Source of the DNA: Sporothrix humicola
Taxonomy: Eukaryota; Ascomycota; Sordariomycetes; Ophiostomatales; Ophiostomataceae
Length of the DNA stretch: 64,000 nt
Reading direction: 5' to 3'
Assembly: GCA_021396245.1 (NCBI GenBank)
Contig: WNYE01000054.1
Location: 1 to 64,000, forward strand
Shown here: positions 1-10,742 of the stretch, one piece after another
Layout of the letters: each line of letters starts with the position of its first letter
Numbering within the stretch: position 1 is the stretch's first letter
Notes under the pieces: model-generated
What the model saw: only the letters and a program-made list of their open reading frames with translations
Told to the model about the DNA's origin: nothing
The model's database searches: none
Program-made: the position numbers and the translations under genes

Positions 1-72
1 CTTACAGCACTTACAGCACTTACAGCACTTACAGCACTTACAGCACTTACAGCACTTACAGCACTTACAGCA
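1..72. repeat. 9-bp minisatellite, unit CTTACAGCA, 8 perfect copies
   Basis: Eight perfect head-to-tail copies of CTTACAGCA run from the first base of the window, followed by a degenerate partial copy to about position 80. The array probably continues off the left edge. Read on the plus strand each unit contains TTACAG, a 3' splice-site consensus. On the minus strand each junction contains GTAAGT, a perfect 5' splice-site consensus. A 9-bp period keeps any reading frame, so the array could be coding in a gene off the left edge, but no such gene can be seen. Confidence 0.95.
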
Positions 73-86
73 CTTACCAGCGATTA

Positions 87-158
87 AATACAGCGAATAC
101 AACGAATACAACGAATACAGCGAATACGGCGAATACAGAGAATACAGAGAATACAGCG
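87..158. repeat. 9-bp minisatellite, unit AATACARCG, about 8 copies
   Basis: Eight imperfect copies of AATACAGCG/AATACAACG/AATACAGAG follow directly after the first array. Substitutions are confined mainly to unit positions 6-9. The period equals that of the neighbouring array although the unit is unrelated, which is compatible with a common coding or structural constraint or with successive replication slippage. Confidence 0.9.
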
Positions 159-585
159 AGTACGCTTAAAAAAACAGAGGGTCGTATTGTTTTTTAGGCG
201 CTGCGATAATCGTACAGTCCCTGTGGGCCGTCAAGCGATAAGCTATGCCTGATTAGTATTTAGCGCAAATGATTTGTATGGGTGCTGTGGCTGTATGTCA
301 GAAGGTGCTGTGTCTATACCAGGAGCCCTGATAAGAGCTTCGTGGAGCTATCCGTGTCATGACGTCATTTTGGGTGGTGGGCGTTCCTGGCGCACGACAG
401 GGCGGCCGCCCTGGATTGACAGGCGCGTGCCACGATTTTGACAGAGACAGAAATCGGGAGCTATTCAATCTTTTGATTCAATACTCGCCTCTACACTGCA
501 ACAAAGGACGGGACGACTGGTATAGCAATTCGAAGAAATCATCACCAACTATTCGTCCCGTATCGCATTGCATAACACCCTTACA
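159..585. other. Intergenic, upstream of the calcium uniporter gene
   Basis: No gene or strong motif is visible between the minisatellites and the uniporter start codon. Short open frames here are not protein-like. Confidence 0.6.
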
Positions 586-2103
586 ATGGCCGGCGTGTGG
601 TGGCTGCCGCCACGGCTGCTGGTCGCGACGTCGCGTGCTGCGGCGCGAAATGTGCAGCGGACGTCAATCGTGACGATAGAGCGGCCGACCCTGTCACCCT
701 TCCTTCGACCCTTTTCGTCGAAACCACCCAGCGAAGACGGCGAGAAGAACGCGACACGGCTGGATTCGGACGAGCAGCACTCGCGCGCGCGGATTCACCA
801 GGCACAGCGGCCATGGCACCGCGAGGATGCAGAGAAGCCGCCGGCCGATAAGACGGAGACGTCTCACGCGAAGGGTAATTGCCCTCTACCTACATTATCT
901 TTTTTTTAGAACATTGCTAACAGACCAGGCAAACTTTTGACTACACCAAACCGACTACTAAAGTTTACACTGCCCCTACCGGTGGGCGTACGACAAGAAA
1001 AGGAGATGGCGGAACAAAAGGAAGAGGAAAAGAGCGACAACAACAACGACAACGACAGCGACGGCAGCGTCAAGAACATGCACACGCGGATCGAGCCGCT
1101 GTCGCTCTTTCTGCACCCGCAGCAGCCGCTCTCGTACGTGCAGCGCCTGATCCAGGCCGAGCTGCCGCCGGTGGTGGACGCCAAAGGACGGGAGCGGCCG
1201 CCCAACGTGTACTTTTGGGCGGAGGAGACGGGCGCCGAGGGGGAGCACGACACGGAAAAGGGTGGCAAAGACAAAAGGAAAGGAGGGGACTACAAGAGCT
1301 CGCACGTCGCCGCCTATTCCGGCCTCGGGCACGAAGCGGCCGAGCGGCACGACGCGGACAAGGACTGGGTGCGGTGGGGCAGCAGCACGGAGATGGGGGA
1401 CTTCATCCGGGAGGCGGCGCGCGGGCGCGAGTTTGCGATTGTCATTGAAGGCGAGCCGCCGGCCACCGAGATTCGGGTGAGCGTGCCCTCGTTTGCGGAC
1501 CGGACGTACTACCAGCGGATGCGCTTGCGGCGGCTGTCCCGCCAGCTCGAGCGCCAGGCGGCCATCAAGCACGAGTGCGACGCGCTGGCGCACCGGAGCG
1601 CGCGCAACCTGGCCAAGGGCGGCTTCGGCGCGCTGGCCGGCTGGTGGGCCGCGGTGTACTACCTGACGTTTATGACGGACTACGGCTGGGACGTCATGGA
1701 GCCGGTGACGTACCTGGCGAGTCTGGCGCTGATCCTGGGCGGCTATTTCTGGTTCTTGTTCATTTCAAGGGATCTCAGCTACAAGGCGGCAATGAACGTC
1801 ACCGTGTCGCGGCACCAGACGTCGCTGTACGAGAGCCGCGGCTTCGACGTGCGGCGGTGGGAGCGGCTGGTCGAGGAGGCCAACACGCTGCGAGCCGAGA
1901 TCCGCAGCGCCGCGTACGAGTACGATGTCGACTGGGACGAGGCGCAGGACCTGGGCGGCGAGAAGGTGAAAAAGGTCTTGGAGAAAGAGGTGAAGCGGGA
2001 AAAGGCCAAGAAGGAGCGCGAGGAGGCAGAAGAGGCCGAGGCGGACGAGGAAGAAGACGCCGAAGAGGATGCCGACGAAGCCAAAGGGAACAAGAAGAAG
2101 TGA
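586..2103 (+). CDS. Mitochondrial calcium uniporter (MCU), pore-forming subunit
   Basis: Pore subunit of the inner-membrane Ca2+ uniporter. Exons are 586..874 and 929..2103. The 54-nt intron has donor GTAATT, a GCTAAC branch-like site close to the acceptor, and ends CCAG. The join restores the reading HAK-GKLLTTPNRLLKFTLPLP, which leads into the conserved core. The 487-aa product starts with an Arg/Ser-rich, acid-free presequence (MAGVWWLPPRLL) that suits matrix import. The middle holds a coiled-coil-like segment, then two membrane segments bracketing WDVMEPVTY, the family's selectivity-filter signature (D-V-M-E here; D-I-M-E in animals). The C-terminus is a highly acidic/Lys coiled tail. An upstream TTG could only extend the frame by six residues, so ATG 586 was chosen. 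Fungal MCUs of this kind may work without the animal regulators. Confidence in family is high. Confidence 0.93.
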
Positions 2104-3334
2104 GTGCATACGAGGAGCATTGATTTAGCATAGACGCATACATAGCGATGTCAAGATTTAAATTCACATTAAAGAAGATATCTCGGAGACCGAGACGTCA
2201 TGATCACTGTGATGGCCGATCTTGAATGCGAGTTGATGCACGTGCAGTGTAATTACAGTGGAAGGATGCCGCGAGCGATGGAACGACAGGACGGCAGTTG
2301 CTATCGGCTGTCGGCGGTCCCGTCGCATGGCGTGTCAGGCTGGGACGGACGCCAACAAAATAAAGTATGACGAAAAAAAAAAGAAAAAAAGATACAGGAA
2401 GAGATCGGAGTGTGCCTGTATTGTCTTGGATGTCTTGGACTTGGGGATCATGGCTGTTTGTCTGATCAATGAACGTCGTCGCATTTCCAATCATCGTGGG
2501 AGGACGATGCAGAACAGACGCAGGGAGGATGGAGGCATGAGGGGAAGTGGAAGATCAAGGAGATCGCAGCACTCAGTAAACAGTCTAGAGCGCTGACTAG
2601 AGCGTGAATGTTCACGCCATCGCATCTGCAGACATCTCGTGCCAACATGCCACTGCGGCAAGTGGCCTGGCGCGTGGGATGGCGCTATCCGCTCGCTATC
2701 ACCGCTATCGCCCGTCACCAGGGCTGTCACACAGGGCTGATGTTATGCAATGTTATTCGCCCTGTTCCCTGTGCCAGGCGACGCCAGGCGACGCTAGCCG
2801 CGATTACCCCACTACGACAACCAGAAATAGAGGGGAGCTGAAGACAAAACAGTGAACAACAGCAAAAAGTAGAGTAAAAAATAGTAAGAATTACAGCGGA
2901 CGACAGTGGGGGACAACAGCTGCAACGTAATTGGCCCCACTTGGGAGGGACGGATGACGGGAGATCTGTGGTGCTGCCGTTGGTCGTGTTAAGTCAAGTT
3001 TGTTGCAAGGTTCATCTCGAGGTACGAGCGACACTGTCGGCTGTATGATGTAGTCGACGTTGCACAGATAATACCACCCATCGCCGGCGTCGGCGACAAG
3101 TCAGCATAGACGTCAAAACATTTGTTGTTCTTCAGCTTCACGACACTTCATACCACCATAAAGCGAGCTCAACAACGGCAGGAGCGACACAGGCTGACAG
3201 GCACTTGAGATCTAGGTTGGGCAACAGCTGATAAACTCCACAGCACGCATCCCGAGCTCCTTCACTTCTCGACCTCACTCTCCGAAAACCTTTGCTCGAC
3301 TCTACTCTCTTCACAAGCCACCAAAGCTGTGCCC
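2104..3334. other. Intergenic between MCU and the siderophore acyltransferase
   Basis: About 1.2 kb with no convincing gene. It holds an A-rich tract around 2370-2400 and a GATA-type site at 3228-3234 near the next gene. Confidence 0.6.
3228..3234 (+). promoter_or_regulatory. GATA-factor-like site CTGATAA
   Basis: CTGATAA lies about 100 bp before the ATG of the siderophore acyltransferase. Fungal iron repressors of the SreA/Urbs1 type bind sites with a (W)GATAA core. The flanking bases here only partly fit the extended ATCWGATAA form. A 6-7 bp match is weak on its own. Confidence 0.3.
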
Positions 3335-5041
3335 ATGGTCAACTCCACCGTCCACCTGCCCGACGGGCAGCACTTTACCGTCGTGCCCGTGTTTGCCGGC
3401 CTGCTCTTCAAGTCCAACGAGCTCAACCCACACCACTCGCCGTACCCGGTGGGGTGGACGATCGTGCTCCATACAGAAGATGAAGAAGGGACCAGCGCAG
3501 CTGGTTCTGGTTCGAGCAGTGGCTCCGGGGGCGGGCATGTCCATGCTTTCCGTCGACCCACCCTCCAGGGCGACTCCCTCTTCCTGTCGTCGGTCAACAA
3601 CCCCAGCAGCGCCGAGTTCAAGCCGGCCGCCAGCCCGACGCGCCTCGCCGCCATGATGCTCTGGGTGTCGCTCTACTGGTACTTTCAGCAGCCTGCGCCG
3701 GACGTGCTGCTGCCGCCGACGTCGCACTCGAGCGGGACGCCCGTCGACGGGCGGCCGCGCGGCGAGTGGCGCATCCGCATCAAGCGGGACGGCATGCTGC
3801 GGGTGCGCAACCTGATTCCGAAGCTGGAGCGGATGGGGCTGATTGCGACGCTGGAGTCGTCGGTCGTGAGTGGTGGGAGTGCGAGCGGCAGCGAGGAGTT
3901 TAAGGACGACGACGGGTGGGACCACATGTACGTGTCGCGGAGCATGTTTTGGCAGATCCCGCCGCAGCTGTTCTTGTTCTCGCTGCAGCCGGTCAGGACG
4001 GGCAACAACCACAGTCGCGGGCTGAGCGGGAGCAGTCTGTCATCCTTCCCTGGGTCACCGATGACGAGCCGGCCAGCGTCGCCTGGACTGCTGTCTGTGA
4101 CGGAAGGTGACAACGCCAAGAAGGAGACGCTCACACTCGACGAGGCGGCCGACAGTCTGACCTTGACGCACGCGACGACCAACATTGCGGTCCCCGTATC
4201 TGCTCCTTCGTTGAGTCCTTCCCCGGCCGGCACCTCGGCCGCAGTGCACCCTCCCATGCTGGCCTCCGTCCAGAGCTTCCCCATGGGCCCCTTCTACTCC
4301 ACATCGCACCTCCCGACCTACTACCCGCCCAGTCCTCTGCGGTATACCATGACGGGCAATGTGCGCCATCCAGCCCGCCCGCGCCCGCCGCGCATGGGCG
4401 AGGTTTTCTACAACAGGTATATCCCGTCGGTCCAGCAGTACCTGTCCCTCAGAGTCGCCTCGGTGTCGCCCCGGCCCGTCCCCTACTATGGCCCAAGGGA
4501 AAATCCGGCAGGCGGCACGCCGTCCTCTCCGCCCGCCGACCGCGCCGCCTACTTGGCCACCCTGTCCGACAACGAGCTCATCAAGGAGTGGATGGCCATC
4601 CCCCGCGTCCACAAGTTCTGGGGCGACTACTCCCCGCAGTTTTTGCGGACCGCCCTCGCCAGCCGCCACTCGTTCCCCGTCATCGGCCTCTGGGACGGTG
4701 TACCGTTTGGCTACTTTGAGCTCTACTGGGTCAAGGAGGACACCTTGGGGCTGCTGATCGGGGCGGCCGCCGACGATTTCGACCGCGGGCTGCACGTCTT
4801 TGTCGGCGAGGAGTGGTCCCGCGGCCGCGTCCCGCTCTGGCTGTCGTCCATTGTCCAGTGGATCTTTACGAGCGACTACCGCAGCATGAGCGTCTGCATC
4901 GAGCCGCGCGTCGACAACCAGCGCTTCATCGACCACCTGCAGCGCGGCGGCTTCAACAAGCAGCGCGAGATCACCTTCCAGCACAAGCAGTCGTGGTTTG
5001 GGCGGCTGCACCGGGACGGGTGGGAGGGGCCGGCACTCTGA
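3335..5041 (+). CDS. Siderophore N5-hydroxyornithine acyltransferase (SidF/SidL-type GNAT)
   Basis: Predicted to transfer an acyl group from CoA to N5-hydroxyornithine in hydroxamate siderophore synthesis. The 568-aa, intronless product opens with the family's N-terminal block (VHLPDGQHF, then LLFKSNELNPHHSPYPVGW). A long Ser/Pro/Thr-rich linker follows at about 230-330. The C-terminal third is an IucB/MbtK-like acetyltransferase domain: FYNRYIPSVQQYLSLR, then HKFWGDYSPQFLR, FGYFELYWVKED and a final GFNKQREITF. The C-terminus is PAL, so there is no SKL-type peroxisomal signal. In Aspergillus, SidF is peroxisomal and SidL is cytosolic and serves the intracellular siderophore, so absence of the signal leans towards a SidL role. 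No peptide synthetase or hydroxylase gene is adjacent. ATG 3335 is preferred over an upstream in-frame GTG. Confidence 0.85.
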   Translation: MVNSTVHLPDGQHFTVVPVFAGLLFKSNELNPHHSPYPVGWTIVLHTEDEEGTSAAGSGSSSGSGGGHVHAFRRPTLQGDSLFLSSVNNPSSAEFKPAASPTRLAAMMLWVSLYWYFQQPAPDVLLPPTSHSSGTPVDGRPRGEWRIRIKRDGMLRVRNLIPKLERMGLIATLESSVVSGGSASGSEEFKDDDGWDHMYVSRSMFWQIPPQLFLFSLQPVRTGNNHSRGLSGSSLSSFPGSPMTSRPASPGLLSVTEGDNAKKETLTLDEAADSLTLTHATTNIAVPVSAPSLSPSPAGTSAAVHPPMLASVQSFPMGPFYSTSHLPTYYPPSPLRYTMTGNVRHPARPRPPRMGEVFYNRYIPSVQQYLSLRVASVSPRPVPYYGPRENPAGGTPSSPPADRAAYLATLSDNELIKEWMAIPRVHKFWGDYSPQFLRTALASRHSFPVIGLWDGVPFGYFELYWVKEDTLGLLIGAAADDFDRGLHVFVGEEWSRGRVPLWLSSIVQWIFTSDYRSMSVCIEPRVDNQRFIDHLQRGGFNKQREITFQHKQSWFGRLHRDGWEGPAL

Positions 5042-6566
5042 ACAGATGCGTAGCAGGCACACTGCCGTCACGACTGCGAAGCAGGCCGATAACATAATAA
5101 CATGACGAGAGAGACTCGACTCTGATTTCTAATATCGTACATACTCTAGCATATTTTACCATACCATCTATATTTTGGATACATTGCATATTAAATCTCA
5201 TCTTACATCCTACGTCTGTGTCCGCCACTTGTCATGTCCATGTTTACTTTTTTTCTCTGTCAGTGTTGACGAGGAAGCAGAACCCCTTTACAAATTACCG
5301 TTTCCAAGTCCTCGTACTCTTGCATATTGCCAGACAACACTTCCTTGCGCTATGGCGACGCCACATCGTGGCGCCGGCTTGGTGAGCGGTTTCTCGGCTT
5401 GGTATGGAGTTTGTTCTCTATTGTCACATAACGTCGTTCATTTATCATGGTTCTTTCATCTTTTAATCAGGAAATGTATGTTTAACAGTGTGCATTGTTT
5501 ACAGCCAGTCTCATCTGCGCAACAGGAGTCAGTGGCCGAGGCACAACAAGGAGTACATGCGACATGGGCACAGACATCTCCACGCCTGATCCACCACGGC
5601 AGGACCTTGCAGATCACGATAATCTTGCTGTCTGTTTATCAGATGCTTGCAACATGGCTGATACCTGTGCAACATGTTATGGTTGAACTGTGATAATGCC
5701 TTTTGGTTTCTGTTAGAACAGTACGCTTTGCCTGCCTCGTGTTTTTTTTTCACTCTTTCTTTTCACTTTTACTTTTTGAATAATACAAACCACGGCCCAT
5801 ACGACAACCCCACTCGTGACGAAATACAGAAAAGTCGCTCAAAACCTTTATCTTGAGCTTTGTCGTTTTTATCTTTAATCTTTTATTGCGCCAATGAAGC
5901 TGCCCACGCGGTCTTTTGGGCCCGCATTCGGCCGCTCTAGTCCGCCCTGCTTTCCGGCCTTGTTTCCCCTCGTGCATTCACTTAGTACAACCATCGTATT
6001 TACGTCGCTTTCAACTTCGTGCGTTAAATCAATCGATTTTCTTTCTTTCGTTGTTTTTCCTCACTTCTTTTTCGATTTCAATATCTTTTTCTTTCGTTCT
6101 CCCGACCTTCCTTGTGCAGTATTTTTGCAGGCTTGGCAATGCTTCTTTCCGGCCAGTCACTACCGTCGTCCAAAGCACGTTGTGGCAGCCAAGACGAACG
6201 CCAGGCGGCTTGGCTGTGGTATTTTGGCAGCGCCAAGCGGCGTAGTCGACTGGAGGAGCACAACCAGCAAGAGCTCCGAGAGAACGAGGGGAGCGAGGCG
6301 ACTGGAGAAGGAAACAAAAGAGAGAAAAGACACTTAAAGACAGAAAACGAAGGACAGACGAAAGCCAAGGCTACATCCAACAGTTGCCAAGAAGGTCTTG
6401 GTATTGTAGGTACGACGCACGCCGACCTGTGCATGCACATCAACCGCTCGGTGAGTCCCAGGAAGGCAATACGGATGTGCATACATCACTCTCACTTCCT
6501 TCTATTTTCTCTCTGTCTTTCTTCCATCCTGCGGGGCAGGCAAGATCACCATGGCACCATCGCGAA

Positions 6567-6572
6567 CACGTG
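6567..6572. promoter_or_regulatory. CACGTG palindrome upstream of alkaline phosphatase
   Basis: The hexamer lies about 460 bp before the ATG. CACGTG is the core bound by the bHLH phosphate regulators PHO4 (yeast) and NUC-1 (Neurospora), which control alkaline phosphatase genes. The link here is inferred from position and gene identity; the hexamer alone is common. Confidence 0.35.
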
Positions 6573-6840
6573 CTGCAGACGATTGCTGGAGACGATCATG
6601 ACCGAATTCCGTAGCCATCTCCAGTCTGCAGTCGCCAGTGTTTAGTCTCCAGTCTCCAGCTTCCCCCATGTGGTCAAGGATCGGGGATGTTCTGATGGGG
6701 CAGTCTGACGACGCAAGTCCTATCAAGTCTTGTCAAGTCTTTCCGCAGTTCGGCCTGCTCGCATGTTTTTCTGCCCGCCCGCTCGCCTTCTCAACTCTGA
6801 TCTGCAGCCTGGCCCGTGGCATCGGGATTGCAGGGTAAAT

Positions 6841-6855
6841 TGTATATATATTATG
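6841..6855 (+). promoter_or_regulatory. TATA-like element
   Basis: TGTATATATATTATG is a strong TATA-like run about 180 bp before the alkaline phosphatase ATG, consistent with a regulated core promoter. Confidence 0.45.
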
Positions 6856-7029
6856 TGCCCGATCCCTTCTCTCCCTGCATGAAGCTGTCCGAGCTGTCAG
6901 AGCTACCAGACTATCAGAGCTACAGAGCTTCCGGACTACCAGTGCTGTCAAGCAGGCTACTTCCTCTCGTCTCTCTTTTCTCCCATCATCCAAATATCAT
7001 TGTCCCCTACCTTACTCCCAACCCTCAGC

Positions 7030-9067
7030 ATGCTCCCCAAGGCCCTCCTCTTGGCTGTGGCCTCGGCCGTGTCGGTGTCGGCACAGACGTACCAGCGGCT
7101 GGGCACATGCCCGAGCCTGGGCTGTGTGCTGCCGCCCGACCAGCAGGATTTCCTGCCGGGCCAGCAGTTTGACATCCGCTTCGAGATCCACGCGCCGGTC
7201 AACGGCAGCGAGGCGTTCAACGGCGGCGTGCCGGACGAGGCGTTTACGGCGACGATTGCCAAGGAGGGCGGCGAGGCCAAGTCGATTGCCGAGTTCTTTT
7301 CTATCGACGAGCCCACCCTCGAAACGTGGAAGTTCTCGTGGTACGAGGACCTGTTTGCCAAGGACGCAAAGAACGCGTCGCTGGTCAACGTTGCGTCCAA
7401 GATTTATCGGAGAGTCGCCCTCTACGAGCCCGGCACGTACACGGTCACGCTCAACTACTACACGAGCCAGACGACGACGGCGACGTGGGTGGTGCGGCCG
7501 GTTGCGGACTTTAAGCGGGCCAAGAACGTGATTGTGTTTATCGGCGACGGCATGACGACCAACATGATCACGGCGGCGCGCCTGCTGGGCCACAAGGCCA
7601 TCAACGGCAAGTACCAGAGCCTGCTGAAGCTCGACGAGTTCCCGATCCTGGGCCACCAGATGACGCACTCGATCGACAGCTTTATTACCGACAGCGCCAA
7701 CTCGGCGTCGGCGCTCTACTCGGGCCACAAGAGCACCGTCAACGCCATGGGGTGGGTTTTCGTCCTCCGTCTTTATTATGTCTTTCGTCATCCCTAACGT
7801 GGCCAGCGTCTATGCCGACTCGTCGCCCGACTTGTACGACGACCCCAAGGTCGAGACGATTGTCGAGCTGCTCAAGCGCATCTGGGGCTCGGCCTGGGGC
7901 GCCGTCTCCACCGCCTTCATTGCCGACGCCACGCCCATTGCGCTGACGGCGCACACGCGCTCGCGCTACGCTTATGGGCCGCTGATCGAGCAGGCGCTCA
8001 ACGGCTTCACCAACTACTCGTGGACGCCCATGGACGGCCCGGACGCGTACTTTGGCGGCGGCGCCGAGCAGTTCTTGAACGGCTCGGGCTCGTACCTCGG
8101 CGCGGACTACTACAAGAAGTTTGCCGACAAGGGGTACAGTGTCAGTCTCAACAAGACGGCGCTCGAGGCCGCGTCCAACACGTCCAAGGCGCTCGGCATC
8201 TTTTGCAAGTCCAACCTGCCCGTGTGGATCGACCGCAACGTGTTCACGGACAACCTCAAGAGCCTCAAGAACGACCCGGCGGGCAAGAGCGAGGCTGCCA
8301 CGGACCTGCCCGGTCTCAAGGAGATGACCTTGAAGGCGATCGACGTGCTGCACGCGCGCGGCGGTGACAAGGGCTTCTTCCTCATGTCCGAGGCCGCCTC
8401 CATCGACAAGCAGATGCACGTGCTGGACTATGAGCGCGCCCTCGGCGACCTGCTGGAGCTCGACGACACCATCCGCGCCACGCGCGAGAAGCTCGCCGCG
8501 CTCGGCGAGCTCGACAACACGCTCATCGTCGTCACGGCCGACCACGGCCACGGCTTTGACGTCTTTGGCAACGCCGACACAAAGTACATGGCCGCCCAGG
8601 AGGACGAGCGCGAGAAGCGCAACGCCGTCGGCGTCTACCAGAACTCGGGCCTGTCGCAGTACATGGTCGAGCAGCCCGATGTGAGCTATAATACGGGCCC
8701 CAACTTCCCTGTCAACTGGGATCCTCGTTATGTCATCGCTGCCGGCATGGGCGGCAACCCGGACCACCGCGAAAACTACAAGCTCAACACGACGGGCAGC
8801 CGCGTGCCCGCCTCCGGCTCGTCCAACTACGTTTCCAGCTACGACAACCCCGACGGCTTCGTCGTCAACGGCACCCTGCCCACCGACGAGGCCCAGGGCG
8901 TGCACTCGCTGACCGACGTGCCCGTCTACGCCTGGGGCCCCTGCCAGGAGACGTTCAGCGGCACCTACAGCAACATTGACGTCTTTTACAAGATTGCCAA
9001 CTGCCTGGGCCTGGCCCAGCCCACCAACAAGACCATTGCCGCCGGCTCGTGCTCTAGCAAGCAGTAG
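7030..9067 (+). CDS. Secreted alkaline phosphatase
   Basis: Metal-dependent phosphomonoesterase. Exons are 7030..7751 and 7807..9067. The 55-nt intron has donor GTGGGT and a CCTAAC branch, and ends GGCCAG. The split Gly codon gives HKSTVNAMG-VYADSSPDLYDD. The 660-aa product begins with a clear signal peptide (MLPKALLLAVASAVSVSAQ). An N-terminal beta-rich region precedes the catalytic domain, which starts near VIVFIGDGM (first metal ligand Asp). The nucleophile motif is TDSANSASAL, with the Ser after Asp; later metal sites include HVLDYERALGDL and TADHGHGFD. Several NxS/T sites suit secretion. Length exceeds bacterial PhoA but fits large fungal extracellular forms. ATG 7030 is preferred over an upstream TTG because it starts the signal peptide. 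Confidence 0.93.
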
Positions 9068-10742
9068 GGGGTTGAGAGAGACGAACAGACGACGTGATGA
9101 GGAATGAAGTAATGAACAGATAGACAGACTAAAGAGAGGTGACGGAGATAGGAGAGACAGTCAGGCAAAGCACAATAATATACAAGATGATAGAAGCATG
9201 AACGCTACATAATTGGACCAGTATCCGTAATTTTTAATGTGTTCTCAAAGCGCCAAAGATGCTCATGAGGGTAATACATTGATTTGGTGTTGATGAAAGA
9301 GAAAAAAAGTGCTGGCAAGCATCCACTTACGTCCATCACTTACACGGCGATAGCGACCGGGGACAGACCCGCCCACTAGCACGCCACATCCCTTGGCCAA
9401 GCACACGCCCATAACAAGCTGTGCAGTTTCCTATACGCCCTTCTCTTGGCAGGGGGTTCAATATATCCATTTACTGTGTATGTCGCTGAACTTTTGATAT
9501 TCAGCCTTAAAAGTAGGATGTTACTGCATATTCCTCTCATTCAAGGCTAGAAATTGCGACGGGCACTTCGAAGGGTACAGCCATTTTTCAGTGACGCCGA
9601 TTAAGCGACTGATTTCTTCCCAGTCTCCCTCTCTCTCTGCTTGATGGTTCACTTTCCCAGTGACGTAATGCTGCATATTGGAAAGCAAACAGAAGATGGA
9701 TAACAATACGGCGGCAAACAGGAAATCTAGTTACCATACGGTACAGATGTTTTGTCAGAAGAGTCTGTGAGTCTACCGCCGACTTACACGGCTGAAGGAA
9801 TGATAAGACTGGAGATGCCCCACTACAACTTCCATTTAGGGGTGTAATCGCATCCGAACCTTGCACGCCACGAGCCGCCACGAGGGCTGGAAGGGGGCTG
9901 CTGACAAAATATGGCTTGGCGCACATGCTGGCGCCAGCGCCACCAGCAGTCGATTACATCAGTCTTCATCCGGCCCATTTGTAATCCCAGCGAAAAAGAG
10001 TCTCCTCCGACGACTCGGCGGTCGTTGAGAACTCCAGACTGCCCAAACGGGCAATTCATACCGGAGACTAGAACAAAAACAGGAATGTACTGATGTCCGT
10101 CTCCGAAAGACTGGCAGCCTCGTCTCTTTTCGTCTCTTTCGTCTGTCGTTCATCCGCTTCTCCACGCAGTTCCACTTTGTTCTCCATCGTTCTGCTCCGT
10201 TTCTGCTTTGCAATATTCTTCTTCCTCGACTTCTTTTTTCAACCTTTCCGTGGCATCGAGATACGATGCGCAATCAATGTTGCCTTGGTCCGTACCTGAA
10301 CGGTCCTTCTCTAGTGCAATCTCGCCAAAAACGTAGACGGCCCAGGACCGGCTGAAGTGTCTTAAGTATCAACTTTTGGAACTTAGTGAGGCCCATCTAT
10401 CATAGTCTGGTAGAATCGTTCGAGTACAAAAATGTCAACGTCCCCTCGCCTTCGAAGGGATGAAATGAAAGAAGACCATCATCATTCACAACTGCTTCAA
10501 TCATCATCTTCATAACATCTTCCAATCTTCCAATCTTCCAATCTTCACATCTTTTCATCTTTTCATCTTCAATAATTTACCACCACGTCGCTCCCAACTT
10601 ATCCTTCAACACTGACATCATACACCACCATATCTAATCTGACTTACACCCATCTAATCTCATCTAATCCCATCTCACCCATCCTCCCCATAAATCCTTC
10701 CAATAGTCCTATTCCCATACAACCACACCCACTTACACAATA
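9068..10742. other. Intergenic, about 1.7 kb
   Basis: No supportable gene. The last 230 bp form a pyrimidine-rich leader with short repeats (listed separately). Confidence 0.6.
10517..10690 (+). repeat. Pyrimidine-rich short repeats in the NmrA-like gene leader
   Basis: ATCTTCCA is repeated in tandem, then CTTTTCAT, and later CATCTAAT(C) units recur up to about 10690. CT-rich leaders are common upstream of well-expressed filamentous fungal genes. The repeats are likely slippage-prone. Confidence 0.7.

Larger units (their letters stand above)
5042..7029. other. Intergenic, about 2 kb, before alkaline phosphatase
   Basis: Open frames of up to about 170 codons occur, but their composition is not protein-like and they lack a good start context. 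The stretch contains pyrimidine-rich DNA around 5980-6100, a CACGTG at 6567, a TATA-like element near 6842 and imperfect GAGCTRYCAGA repeats at about 6884-6950. Confidence 0.6.

Noticed and set aside
1..167. Telomere or subtelomere repeat at the window start
   Set aside because: The units are not TTAGGG-like, and gene content next to them is ordinary core sequence.
5175..6645. Open frames of 172 and 177 codons before alkaline phosphatase
   Set aside because: Compositions are not protein-like, starts are weak or non-ATG, and there are no splice-supported extensions or recognisable domains.
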